Assembly (NCBI GenBank): GCA_006386115.1
Contig: VFIW01000013.1
Location: 186,001-250,000 of the forward strand
Direction of reading: 5' to 3'
DNA: 64,000 nt
Source of the DNA: Globisporangium splendens
Taxonomy: Eukaryota > Oomycota > Peronosporomycetes > Pythiales > Pythiaceae
The translations under genes and the position numbers were made by a program. A model generated the notes under the pieces. The model did no database searches, was not told the DNA's origin, and was given only the letters and a program-made list of their open reading frames with translations. Positions 1 to 11,667 of the stretch are shown here, in pieces. Within the stretch, counting starts at the first letter, position 1; the number at the start of each line of letters is the position of its first letter.

Positions 1-2173
1 TTTCTCCAGTCGTCCCGCCAGAGTTGAAACCTATCATTGATCTGTTCGCGGACTGTTTCCCGGAGTTACTTCCGGATGGCTTGCCGCCAGAGCGTGCTGT
101 GAACTTTGAGCTCCAGCCGAAGCCAGACGCAGTGCCAAGCTCGCGTCCGCCGTTTCGTCTGTCCAAGACAGAGCAAGACGCGTTGGAAGAGTTCGTTCGC
201 GACAACGTGAAGAAGGGATGGATTGAAGTATCGAACTCCCCATGGATCTCCAATATCTTCGGGGTTCCGAAAAAGGATCCAGCGACAGGTATGCCTGTGA
301 AGCGCGCAGAATGGCTGCGCAGTGGCCACACAAAGGTGCCGATACGTTGGGTCATCGACTATCGGTATGTCAACAGCCAGACGAAGATCCCCAAGATTCC
401 TCTACCACACATAGAGGAACTATTTGATCAGATGCTCGGTGCGACAGTATTCGCGGTGATCGACCTCGCGCAAGGTTATCACCAGATGCGCGTGAAGCCT
501 GACAGTCGTCCTTACACGGCTTTTAGGTCGCAAAAGGAAACGTACCAACGGTGTGTCGCTCCGATGGGATTAGCGGGTATGCCGGGAGTATGGTCTCGTC
601 TTATGCGAGTACTCTTTGGTAAATTCAAGTTTGTTGTCGTGTATCTCGACGACATCTGTGTCTTCTCCCGCTCGATGAAAGATCATGCGCAACATCTGGC
701 GATGGTCTGTGAAGTCCTCCGTCATGAGAAGTTGTACGCTCGCCTGTCCAAGTGCGAGTTCGGCAAGTCCAGTGTCCATTTCCTCGGCCACACAGTCACG
801 GCTGAAGGGATCCAAGTCGACGCAAAGAAGACAACTGCGATCGAGAAGTATCCTACCCCGACAACGCAGAAGACATTGTTGAGTTTTCTCGGTCTCGCCG
901 GATACTATCGTCGGTTTATTTGCGACTTTGCGCGGATTGCGTTGCCGCTGCATAGGCTGACCAAGAAGGATGCAAAGTGGACATGGTCATCCGAACATGA
1001 TCACGCCTTTCGTGCCTTGAAGTTGGCACTGCAACAGGCTCCGACGTTGCGTTTACCTGACTTGGACCGGCGGTTCACGGTAACAACGGATGCCTCGGGC
1101 TACTGCATGGGCGGTGTCTTGTCTCAAAAGATCGACGGGTTTGACGCTCCCATTGCCTTCTATTCAAAGAAGTTTGGGCAGTATGAGGAAAAGTGGCCTG
1201 CTCATGAGAAAGAGCTGCTCGCAATCAAGTTTGCGTTGTCAAAGTGGCGACACTACCTTCATGGTGGTCAGTTCGATGTGTTTACGGACAATTCGGCTTG
1301 TCGGTGGATGCTACATCACCCGAAGGTGACTCCCAAGCTTGCGCGGATGCTGACGTTCTTCTCCCAGTTTGATTTTGTCCTGCACCACGTGAAAGGCAGT
1401 ACCAATGTGGTGGCTGATGCCTTGTCTCGACCAGGACCGGAAGAAGTCAAGCAATCCGATGAGTTGTCCGTAGTTTCGACTCCCGAAGTGCACGCTTGCG
1501 ATGATGCGTGTCACGCTCGGTCGCAGTCTATTTCTCGTCATGTGGTGTCCGCGGCATTTCTACGTCACTTGCCAGATTCGGATTGCTCCGTCTTTCTCTC
1601 CGCTGCGGACTTTCGGGGGGAGAGACGCGCCGTGGCAGTGCGGCAAGAGCAAGTCCACACTGTCGACACGCAGTGGGCAAGTGTTCACTTGTCCGAAGCG
1701 ACGAAGAAAGCCTTTCAATCTGGCTATTCCCGCGACCCAAGTTTTGCCGAAGCGTGGCAGAGTCGCGAAGGGAACGAGAAGTTCGAGAAGCGCAACGGTC
1801 TTCTGTTCTTGCGAACGAAGCACCCGGTGTTGCGATTGTGTGTACCAAACTCGAGCAAGTTGGTCACAGATGTTATTCAAGAGTTTCACGATGCTCCTGT
1901 GGCTGCTCATCCAGGAGTTCGTCGAACACAGCTGAAGGCGGCTCAATGGCATTACTGGCCCGCCTTGGAAAAAGACATTCACGAGTATGTTGGCAGTTGC
2001 CAGACTTGTGCACGATGGAAGTCGAACAATCGGAAGAAGATCGGCTTGGTGATGCCAATTCCGACGCCCCAAGAATGCTGGGATGTTGTGTCGATGGATT
2101 TCATCACTGGACTTCCAGTGTCCGAAGGTTTTGATGCAATCTCTGTCACGGTGGACAAGTTGTCGAAGCGTCC
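1..2173 (+). pseudogene. Ty3/gypsy pol fragment (RT-RNase H-integrase), truncated
   Basis: The reading frame is open from the left edge, so the start lies outside the window. It encodes a reverse transcriptase with the catalytic YLDD box (near 640-655), an RNase H domain (TDASGYCMGG, then ELLAIKFAL and VFTDNSACRW), an integrase zinc finger (HPGV...CQTC) and the beginning of the integrase core (DVVSMDFITGLP). The order RT-RH-IN marks a Ty3/gypsy element. The integrase stops being recognisable at about 2173, where an unrelated LTR begins; the remaining DDE core is absent downstream. The frame runs on to a stop at 2297, but that tail is translated LTR. The family differs from the chromovirus at 27301-34939, which has FDD in place of LDD in the RT box. 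It is a dead fragment. Confidence 0.93.
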
Positions 2174-2821
2174 TGTAAGAGGGCACTGTTTACAAATGTC
2201 CCTCAAACAAGGCACACACGCTTGTGCCAGAGGAAGCGATCTCCCGACTTGGAGGGAGGAAAAAGACTTGAGGGCTTGGAGGAAAAATTGCAACTGAATT
2301 AAAAATGGTTATGGTTCCTGTCGCTACTTACAAATGAACCCCAAGGGATCCTACAGCTTTTATGCATAAAACCTAAACCAGAAGAATAAAATCTATGAAG
2401 CTGTATATAATACCTGGGTACACTGAGGCCGAACCTAGGGGATCTCTGGAAACTTGAAGTCCTGTGGATATTTCCTGCACCGTGAGTGACTCTCACCACT
2501 CAATCCAGGTGGCAGAGACCCGCGGTGGCTCCAGTGCAGTTCCCCAAGTAGGCACCCACACTCAGATACCTGATTAGTACTTCGCTTTTGCTTTTCGGAG
2601 ATGCATCATCCTGTCTGATTCGTACATGTGAACGACATTCTGCACTGGTTAGTACAGAGAACACTCGTGACGTCATCGGATAACGTCACACATGCATGTG
2701 GGGACTGCATTACCGTAATCCCTTTGTTATTTGTCTCCGCAGTGCACGCTGAAGGTGATGTGTGACACACTAGATCTGGGAACAGATCCACCTTCATGTG
2801 TGGCTGGTTTTAGCCATTTCA
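2174..2821 (-). mobile_element. Solo LTR of the chromovirus family
   Basis: This 648-bp segment matches the two LTRs of the full element at 27301-34939 over its whole length, beginning TGTAAGAGGG and ending near TAGCCATTTCA. Strand is given by the coding sense of the full element, which reads on the minus strand. No element-internal sequence lies on either side, so it is a solo LTR. It is more diverged than the other two: the end is CATTTCA rather than CATTACA, and one of the paired TGACGTCA boxes is degenerate. The five bases on each side (CGTCC and GTATT) do not match, so no target duplication survives. Confidence 0.9.
2668..2688. promoter_or_regulatory. CRE-like site pair in solo LTR
   Basis: A perfect palindrome TGACGTCA at 2668-2675 is followed five bases later by a degenerate copy, TAACGTCA. 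This is the same position as the paired sites in the two full-element LTRs. TGACGTCA is the classical bZIP (CREB/ATF) site; binding here is inference. Confidence 0.5.
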
Positions 2822-3318
2822 GTATTAGCCCAACCGAACAACCATGAAAAATCGAGGTGGGATAAAACGCTGACAGGCGGTTTGTTTAGATGTCTTCTTG
2901 CAATTCAATGCAATGAAACTGCCTTCTTTTATTCACAGGACGCTTTACTCATAAATGTTGGTGTTGGCGTTTCTACGCCAGGAGCCACCACTAGGACGGA
3001 GACAAATAAACATCGTTACCTCCATTTTGTCCTCTCGCTTGAAGTACCGATATGAACATGACCGTGCTGATCCAAACACAGGTGATGATGGGGTGGTGCC
3101 TTTTGACTCAGCAGGCCTGGGGTTTACGCTTGGTCAGGCACATCACGACGCCTGATGTTTAAATGCTCTTTTTGTGTCAGCAGAAGATATACGTTAATCT
3201 TGTTTCAATGAAGGAGAAACTCTGTTACCAGACGATGACGTAAAGGCTGTGATATGTAGTATATGCTATTACAATATAATCACAACGAAACTTTCCACGC
3301 GCTCGTAGTTGACGTAGC
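2822..3318. other. Gene-free stretch after solo LTR
   Basis: No convincing coding region or repeat was seen. The integrase frame of the left-hand gypsy element is not resumed here, so the segment is not the other half of an interrupted element. Confidence 0.5.
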
Positions 3319-6300
3319 CTACGCGTTTGCGATGTGGTTTGGGAACTTCAAATCGTTCACCTCCAGCCAGTGATGAATGCCAACGGCTGCAATGTTGGCG
3401 CATTGAACGAGCACCTCGCTGAATCTTTTCCGTTGCTGCTGTTTCCAGGCTCTAGCGTATTCGCTCCAGCAGACGATGTAGCCAGCCTGCCACAAAAACG
3501 ACAATGAGAATGATTGGGACATGTCGTGGCGATACCATCATTCTATTTTCGAATAATGAAAATGCATACAGAAAAGCACGTACCAATCTGGAGTGCACTT
3601 GACCTTAAGTCTTTGTCGAACCAGCTGCGTCGTCATTGCCGCTCGGTCTCGCCAGACCTACCTGACTCCACTCTGGAGCTGTATCGCCGTGATACCCATA
3701 GTTGAACAGCAACTCTTCGCCGCGCTTGATATCTTGGTCCGCCCACACAGTGATGTGGTGATCTCCCCTAACCCGGACCACCTTCGCGCTACAGTTCTGA
3801 CCAACACTCTTGTGGTTCACGAACTTGCTCTTGTTGCCCTTCCGGATGGCATCCACCACCGCATCCTCGTTCAGATCGAACAGGAAGCTCACCGACCTCT
3901 TGTCGTAGATGCTCCCGCGTCGCTCGGCCTCGTCCTGGGACACCACTGATCCGGTGTACTCGTACACAAACTCCCCATACCTAATATCCTCTAGGGCAAA
4001 CACTCCCCACCCGTGAATGGTAGAAAAACTAAGACCTACTCTTCTGTGGACACTCTCCGCCACGTGCATATTGCGACAGAAAACTGCTTCTTTTCGGGGT
4101 CGCAACCTGCCAGAAATGCATATTGCGATCGCCATTTCCGCCGAGCCACATGTCACACACACGTCAGGGTCACACTCGCGGAGTGCAGCGAAGCACGGGC
4201 AGGCATCAGTTCGGCAACTCCCTTTTGCGCATCGACAGCCTTGATATCTAGAATAACACGTGTGGCATCAACAACAGAACACACATCGTTTTCAGTACCA
4301 ACTCATTTTGTGAGTAAATGAATACCAAACACGCATACCGGTTTGGACATTCACGCGAGCACGAACACGCTTTGTCGCACATGTGGTCGCGCTTCATACA
4401 CGAGCAACCCATCGAATCGCACAACCCGTCGTGACTGCACGGCTCATACTGATGCTCCGTTCTTTTCTCCTGAAGCCGGTGGTTGCGCGCTCGCTGAAGC
4501 AACTCGGTGTTGCTGCTGCTTCTCGAACTGGATCCTCGGCTGCGTTGCCAGTGTTTCTTACCGTTGCACTTGGGACTCGCACCACCAACAGACCCTACTC
4601 GCCCTCTTTCTTCAGCGTCCAGATACATTCCAATGGCAGAGCACGACACGAACTTTACCACACTCGCGATCGTGCAAGCGCTGTCGCCAACTGCTAGTCG
4701 CACCTTTTCCACCAGAGCTGTTTCAGATGGTCCCAGTTGGGCATGAGCACTGAAACTGCAGCGTTCGTTTAAAGGAAGAGCCTTCCAACATGCATCGCTG
4801 CATCTCTTTGTTGGGTCGAGAAAGTTGTTGAGTTCGCGCGCGACCAGACCAACGTGAGACACATCAACGAACTCAGTGGGATCGTGCGCATCGACGCGAG
4901 TCGCCAAGGTGAGATCGACCATCTCTGGTTCGGCATCCCATTTGCGCGCTTTGCTGCATCGCGCCAGCTTGTCAAGCACACTGCACTGCCTCGCCAGCAC
5001 ATCCGCATGCCTTGAGATCCTTCCTCGCATCGGCATCTGAACTGCTGGGTGAGCTGGATCGACTCGTCGACTTGGTAGCGGCTGCTCGTTGCCATGCTCG
5101 TGACAGTCATACTTGTAGCACAAACGACAAAACAGGTCGCGGTACGGCTCGCTCAGTTCGCCGTAACCCGATGCGCTCCGAATGCCCATAGATGACAGAG
5201 TTGTAGAACTGCTGGTGCTGCCAGCATTATATTGACGAGCAAAGTGCGACTCAAAGAAGCTCGGTGGTGGGGAAAGGCGGTCTGCTAATGTCGACGACAA
5301 TATACCATTGTGGAAAGCAAATGGACGCGACGCAGCTAGTCTCCTCAAATACGCCAGAGCATCGTCTTGCTTCACATTCGCGCCACTTGAACGGCAGCCA
5401 GCCACCAACGCTTCGGTCTGCGCTACACGCCGAGCAGTCACAGCTCGAGAGTCATGCATTTTCTTCAGCTCCGAGTAGTCAGCATATGCTTGAGAGAAAC
5501 CCAGGACGTCCTTCAAGGCACGAAACACTTGCTCCGAATCACCCATCTGGGCAACAACAAGGCGCAAAACGCACTCACCAACTTCATCCTCCATGACGCT
5601 GTGGAACCGGAGGTGCTTCTTTGTTGTGGGAGCATCGTCACCACTGCGAGCGTCATCACTCGATCCACCAGGTCCACCAGATGCAATTGACGACGTGAAG
5701 CGCGACATCGGGTTGTCTTCAACGCGAACGTTCGATTTGACACCGATGCTCGTGGTGAGGTTGCTAAGCGGGCGGACTTTCTTCAGGCTCAGCAGGGGCC
5801 GGCACACATGCTCTTCCTGCAAATGCGTGGTCCCGCGAGTGACGGTGACAGTTGCTGTCGCTTTCAAACCGTTGCTGTCGATGAGCGGTTCGATTTTCTT
5901 CGCATGGTTTGCTACTCGCTTCTCCAAAGACGGAAGTTCACACTGATACGTTCGTACTGCAACAAAATCCCATCACCATTATCATCAGAACACTGCCACC
6001 TTTCATTATTCAGGCAAAGTATGCAGGTATGCTGCTCTCACCTTGGTGTTTCAGAAGCTCTCGCTGGTGCGATAGCAGTGCAAGTTTATAAGCAGACACT
6101 TTCCTTCTGGCTTCACGAAGGATAGCATCCACTTTCCGTTGCCGGCAAGACTTTAACCTGGGCAGTTCCTCGTCAATGACCTGCTTCACTCGAGCATCCA
6201 TGTCTGCTTGACAACTGCTTTCTTCGGTATGATACGCAAGTAACGAAGCAGCAAGCTGCTTTGATTTTCCGAATGACGCCACAAAATTGCACTTCGACAC

Positions 6301-8613
6301 CAGCTCATTTGACTCATCTGGCGCAACAATCAGAATCAAAATAATACGCGAGCCATGTTAATAAGCCACGCATAAATACTTCAAAAGTATGCTGTGTTCG
6401 CTGCACGTAGCACGTTTCCACGACATAGGATACAAGCACAAGAACTCACCATACGCAGTCAGTGGGATGTCACATTCGTAATAGAACGGTGGCGCACATG
6501 CAGTCGCGTCGTCTGGTAGCACTCGTATCGGGACCTTGCTCACGCAGACCCCACGATAAGCTGTCGGATGGATCACATTGCGATTGGTGTTGTACATCTG
6601 GAGAAATGGTGCTTGCGCATTTGTCGTGGGCTTCGGCTCAACTGCACTGCTCTCGTCTCGCACTTGCACTCTAGTTGCCACCTGCGAGTACTTCGATGTA
6701 GACATCGCCTCCACATGAGATTGTTGATCTTGACTCTTCTTTCTCACAACGGTTTTGCGAATTGCTTTCGGCGGCAATCTCGCAATGGAGCCAATCACTT
6801 GTACGTCACTCTCAGTATCGCTGCTTGGATTCTGTGTCTGGGCTCGGTTCTCGCTGTTCACTTCATGCCACGGTGCAATAATCTTCTTGAGACTCGCGCG
6901 CTTATCATACCCAGTCGTTCCGCCGAGTGCACGGAGCTGCTTCTTTTGCATTTCAAAGCGAGCGAGCTCCCGTTCCTGCGCCTGCACCTCGTCTAAGGCC
7001 ACCGCATCAACGTTAAACTGAGGCACTGTCTGTCGTTGAGTTCGTTTCGAAAGCTTGAATTCGGGGGACGATGGTGCAGACGGAATTTGGCGCTTCAAAG
7101 TAGACGGTGTTGGCACCGGAACAGAAGGAAAAGACGACGGGCGTTGGCGTATCGCGGCCGATGATGTCGACACCGGAGCTGATTTTCGGCAGTAGTGCCG
7201 AGCTTTCGATGCGTCCTCTGAGCGGGACGACCGCGGCATGCCCGAATTGTTGCGTCGTGGTTTGCCTAGAGCCGAGGTAGATGACACAGATCCACTTGAG
7301 GACGGCGAGGAGGAAGACGAGAGGCAGTCGTCTTCGCATTCACTTCCTTGCGTCTTTGATAAATTGAGGATTCTGGTCTTCCCTGACGCTTCCTTCGTAC
7401 TCGGGAAGCCTCGCTGTTGATCAAACGGCGGTTGTCGTTGGCGCTGTTGCGGTTGCGTACTTGCGTTTTCTCGGTAGCGGGAATGCTGCAGCGCGCTCGC
7501 CGCTGTCGCTGCATTCAATCGATCTTTGCGCTTCGGACGTACCTCTCCACGACGCGCGCTCGTAATGTCTTGCTCACGTCTTCTACTGCTGCTTGCACCA
7601 CCTGGTCTGCTTGGGCGAGGACTCCGATCGTTCAAACAGCGCACTTTTCGCTTTGGCGCACTTGGGGTACTATCGACACTGCTGCGGCTGCTGGACGAGC
7701 TACTTGAATCGTCCTCATTGCTTCCACTTTCTCCTTCCCGATCAGACGTCGACATTGACGACGACGACGAGATTTCGATGAGATCCTGCGGCGGCGCGTA
7801 CTGTTGGGTCTTCTTGCGTGTCTGCTGCTGCACATGCGACGCGCTCGCGTCTTTCCGTGCCACGGGGTATGGCGAACTGCGGTAAGCACTGGTCTTCACG
7901 CTACTCTTCTTGATCTTCCCCGAATGGTGGGAGTGCTGCTCACTGCGCGGACGAAGCGTCGTAGCAGCCATCGCTGCCACCGAGCTTCGAATGGCGGTAC
8001 CTGTTGAAAAAGTATCAGCTGTAGGAGAAGAAGACGCCACTGAATGTGGACGATGATGGTAGTGACGATGGCCGCTGCTTTTCACAAACAGCGAGCCCGA
8101 GTTTTTCACCAACGGCCGCGTGTGCGCCTTCGCTTTAACTGTAGCTTTCTCCACCCCTGCTTTCGTCTTTGCGGTTCGTTTGCTTTTTGCAGCAGCAGCA
8201 GCAGGAATGCGTGGTTCGCTTGTGGCGCCAGCAGCAGCATCCGCAAGTGGGTCGGGATGGTGGCTACTGCTATTGCTGGTACTGGTATTGTTGGCGACTC
8301 GACCGTTCTCAGCGTCCAGTGACGCGACCATCGCCAGCGCCGTCTTCACTGCGTCGTCGTAAGTCGGGTACGCTTTACCACTTGATCCATCGCCACTGGT
8401 GTTTCCAGCACTTCCGCTCGTACTATTGCTTGGCTCCTTGGTGCTGTTGCTGCTTCCATGAGTGCTGTCTACCGCAGAGCGCAGTGGCGCAGGAAGCGGT
8501 CTGCGCGGGTCGTTTGCGCACGATTTGGACGCGAACCGATGCACGACGGGGATGTCGCTCTCGCTGTCGCTGCTGTCGTCCAGGAGAACGACCACGTCGC
8601 CGCACGCAGCCAT
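3319..8613 (-). CDS. Enhancer-of-zeste-like histone methyltransferase (CXC-SET)
   Basis: Five exons join in phase: 8613-6450, 6317-6042, 5956-4339, 4247-3662 and 3486-3319, giving about 1603 residues. The start is the ATG at 8613, before VVVLLDDSSDSESD. The first ~720 residues are Ser-rich and disordered. Further on come FCRLCYKYDCHEHG, the E(z)-type Cys-rich segment, then a CXC domain (CSHDGLCDSMGCSC, CRCAKGSC, CPCFAALRECDPDVC) and a SET domain (GWGVF, YEYTGSVVSQDEAERRG, LLFNYGYHGD). This is the catalytic subunit type of PRC2, expected to methylate H3K27 in the nucleus. It is roughly twice the length of animal EZH2. The SET motif reads NHKSVGQNC, one residue longer than the usual NHS form. 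If the last intron (donor CAG|GTAGGT) is retained, the protein stops at 3605 with 1566 residues. The split into one gene rather than two rests on the in-phase 132-bp intron at 6449-6318. Confidence 0.88.
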
Positions 8614-8841
8614 CGCCAGATACACACACGCAGAAATGAATCGTGAACTGTGCTTGCTGCTCCTCTCTGCCAAGAGATTATGAAGCCAAGCACATGTTGT
8701 GGCTTGATCGTTGCAAACTTTAACCAACTCCATTTACAAACTTACTCTTCAGTCACATAATAGTTAGCAACTCTCAATGCTAACCTGATGTAATTAGCAA
8801 CTTTGACATTTCACAAGATCAAACTGATTGGATCACCATTG

Positions 8842-11667
8842 TCAGCGCCAAAAGATGTTGAGTGCATCGGTGACCTTGGCATTCAATGGCGTCAGATCGA
8901 CCTCGAGGCGCTGTGTGGATGCATCGTACGTGACACCCACGACGTGCGCGAACACGTTTGAGAGAACGAGCGACGGCTGCTTCTTGACGCCGAGCACGAC
9001 GAGCTTGTTCAGCGTCTTGGCCGCGGCTCCCTTGTAGTTGTTCGCGACGATCTTGCTCGACAGTGTCGCGCCGAGAAGGTTCGAGTCGACGCGGAACTCC
9101 ACGAGCGTCGCTTTGCCGTCCGGGTTGACGTCTTCGCCGTCGTCCAAGTACAATTGGCCAGTTGCATCGCCCGAATCGCCCAGTGCGACCACCAAATCGA
9201 ATGGCGACGTGCGAGCAGCTGCGGATGTCAACGCCGCTTGGTGCAGCGGAAGGATGCTGCCGCCACGGATGTGCACGGGCATCTCGTCCAGAGCCACGTT
9301 CCACGTGACTGATTGGCCCGTGCTCTCCACACGCGCGTAGGTGAACAGATCGTACCAGATGCCGGCCGGCACGTACCCCGTGACGGACGTGGCTCCCTGA
9401 GTGAGCACGGGTGTGACCAGCAGCGCGCTGCCGAGCAAGAATTGACGGTCCACTGCGGGCGAGACTCGGGCATTCTTGTCGCCTGGGAACTCGTAGAACA
9501 GCGCACGAGCGATTGGCGCGCCCATGACGTACGCTTGGTAGCCGAGCGTGTAGAAGTACGGGAGCAGCCGGTAGCGAATACCGAGGAACTTGCGACCGAT
9601 CGCAGCGACCGAGTCCCACACGTACGTCTCGTGGGGGATGTTACCGAAGTTGTTGTGGTTCCGCGCGAACGGGTAGAAGGCGCCCAACGCTGTCCAACGC
9701 GCACAGAGCTCTTCGGTCGTGTTGTCGATGAAACCGCAGATGTCGGAGCCAACCATGGGGATACCGTACAACCCGAAGTTCAGGATCTGTGGGATCGAGT
9801 ACTGCATGTCGTTCCACGACGCGCCGTTGTCTCCTGTCCAGTGAGCAACGTAAGCTCCGGCACCAGGGAATGTCGAGCGCGAAAGCACGAACGACCGTTT
9901 GCCAAACAGCTGCTCCTGCGCGTTGTTGGTCGCGATGCCTTCCGTGAACCCGTACAGGTTGTGCGCGTCGTACTGGCGAATGCCGTTGTACTGGAGCGCA
10001 TTAGCAGAGATGCCCTTGTGGAACAAGTCGTCCTTGGTGTTGGCGTTGTTGATCGCAAACGGAGGGTGGTCATATTTGTTAATGTCGTCGACGCATTCGA
10101 GACAGCACGTCGTGAGGTTGGAAATCGAACCAGTCAACGGACATGTCTGCCCTTCCTTCCGCGCACAGGTAGTGCCGGGGCAAAAGTTCGCCAATTCGTT
10201 CATGTCGAGCCAGATTCCGTCAAAAGGGAGCGTCTTGTGGAATTTGTCCAGTTGCTCCGACCAATACGACGAAGCGTTTGGGTGAAAGAAATCGGGAAAC
10301 ACGGTCGGACCCGGCCACACTTGACCCAGGTACGGCTTGCCCTTGGTGTCCTTGATGAACACATCCAGCTCGAGCCCTCTGCTGTACGCGTAGTCGGTCT
10401 TATCGTCTGGAATACCAGGATCAATGATCGGCACGAACTTCTGGCCGCGGGCGTGCACATCAGCCAATAGCGATTGCATTTCTGGCGCTGGAAAATTCAC
10501 AGGGTCGAGCGTGAAGTCGTAGAACTTGTTCATGTGGTCAATGTCGGCCCAGATCACGTCCAGCGGAATCTTTCCTGCCGCGTACTTGTTCACGACTTCG
10601 CGCAGTGCGGCGGCGGACTGGTACCCCCAGCGGCACTGGTGGAACCCGTACGACCAGTACGGCTGCAGCTTGGGGCGACCGATAAGCGCAGTGTACTGAC
10701 TCACCACGTCAGCAGGAGTGGGACCAGCGACGATGTGGAAATCCAAGACTCCACCGAGAGTCTGGTACACGAGCTTGTCCTTTTCCAGCGTGATGTCCAT
10801 ACCATTGCTGTTGAGCAGGAGCACACCGTGAGCTTTTCCCTTGCCGTTCAACCCGAGGTAAAATGGGTGCGAGCCATACAGATTCACGTTGACGTCAAGA
10901 GAGAACTGGTCGCGAGCCCATAGCGTGTGCTTATCCCCAACGTTGAGGCGCATGTTCTCATGAGTGCTCTCGCCAAGCCCGTAGATGCTCAGGTCCGCAT
11001 CGACAGCCGTGGCGATCTGCAAATATTGGTCCTTCACGACAAGTGACAACTTGGACGAGTCGAACACAACGTACCCGTCAGTGCGGCGCGTCACCTTGAA
11101 CGAAAATGGAATTCGCGTGTAGGAGAACTGAAAGTCCGATTGGCGTCCAAAGACGTTGCGCTTGCCGTAGTTGACATCACCAAGCGCTCCTTTTGCGTAC
11201 AGTTCCTTCGGCACTTCCCAGCGATTTTGGTTCTTGTCGGAGATCTTGACACGGATGGCGTCTTTCAGACCCTTGGTCACTTCAATGACGAGCTCCTTGA
11301 GATCTGGACCATAGACTTCTGCTCCCTGGTTCTTGTTCAGCGCGAGTTCAAGCACGAGGCGGTCGCTGGTCTCGTACGATTTCGTCACAGCGTACCCGGC
11401 AGTGTTGACATACCCAGCGACAGTGGGAGTCGTAATACTAGCTGTTTCGGAGACTTCCGAGGTCGACGAAGCCGCAGCGACGTCGCTGGCAATAGCGTAC
11501 GTGCCTGCTTGAGCGACGTTGTACGAGTTTCCATTGTTATCACCTCTGACGCCGTTGGCATCGTTGAAGCCAGCAGTCTCCGCAAGCTGTTGCGCGTTGG
11601 TGAGAGCACAAGCGAGCGCGAGGAGGATCTGTCCAAGGCGAATGCGTCCCAATCCGGTAAGCGCCAT
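8842..11667 (-). CDS. Secreted GH31 alpha-glucosidase, CBM25 mostly lost
   Basis: A single 941-codon exon. An N-terminal signal peptide (about residues 1-25, LGQILLALACALTNAQ) is followed by a linker and a complete GH31 enzyme. The nucleophile lies in WLDMNE (Asp488) and the acid/base in HWTGDN (Asp613). The family hydrolyses terminal alpha-1,4-glucosyl residues, here probably outside the cell on starch- or glycogen-like glucans. It is a close paralogue of the gene at 14297, with which it shares almost every motif. It is exactly 50 residues shorter, and both catalytic residues are offset by exactly 50. The missing part is most of the CBM25; residues 34-49 (FNDANGVRGDNNGNSY) match the end of that domain in the paralogue. 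Transcription runs away from the paralogue. Confidence 0.96.
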   Translation of the reverse strand: MALTGLGRIRLGQILLALACALTNAQQLAETAGFNDANGVRGDNNGNSYNVAQAGTYAIASDVAAASSTSEVSETASITTPTVAGYVNTAGYAVTKSYETSDRLVLELALNKNQGAEVYGPDLKELVIEVTKGLKDAIRVKISDKNQNRWEVPKELYAKGALGDVNYGKRNVFGRQSDFQFSYTRIPFSFKVTRRTDGYVVFDSSKLSLVVKDQYLQIATAVDADLSIYGLGESTHENMRLNVGDKHTLWARDQFSLDVNVNLYGSHPFYLGLNGKGKAHGVLLLNSNGMDITLEKDKLVYQTLGGVLDFHIVAGPTPADVVSQYTALIGRPKLQPYWSYGFHQCRWGYQSAAALREVVNKYAAGKIPLDVIWADIDHMNKFYDFTLDPVNFPAPEMQSLLADVHARGQKFVPIIDPGIPDDKTDYAYSRGLELDVFIKDTKGKPYLGQVWPGPTVFPDFFHPNASSYWSEQLDKFHKTLPFDGIWLDMNELANFCPGTTCARKEGQTCPLTGSISNLTTCCLECVDDINKYDHPPFAINNANTKDDLFHKGISANALQYNGIRQYDAHNLYGFTEGIATNNAQEQLFGKRSFVLSRSTFPGAGAYVAHWTGDNGASWNDMQYSIPQILNFGLYGIPMVGSDICGFIDNTTEELCARWTALGAFYPFARNHNNFGNIPHETYVWDSVAAIGRKFLGIRYRLLPYFYTLGYQAYVMGAPIARALFYEFPGDKNARVSPAVDRQFLLGSALLVTPVLTQGATSVTGYVPAGIWYDLFTYARVESTGQSVTWNVALDEMPVHIRGGSILPLHQAALTSAAARTSPFDLVVALGDSGDATGQLYLDDGEDVNPDGKATLVEFRVDSNLLGATLSSKIVANNYKGAAAKTLNKLVVLGVKKQPSLVLSNVFAHVVGVTYDASTQRLEVDLTPLNAKVTDALNIFWR

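Noticed and set aside
8469..8693. Short ORFs on both strands within the Ser-rich E(z) exon
   Set aside because: Shadow frames of low-complexity coding sequence.
6358..8733. The 791-codon Ser-rich ORF as a separate gene
   Set aside because: A strong donor (GTGAGT at 6449) and an in-phase acceptor at 6318 link it to the downstream E(z) exons; kept as one gene, with the doubt noted.
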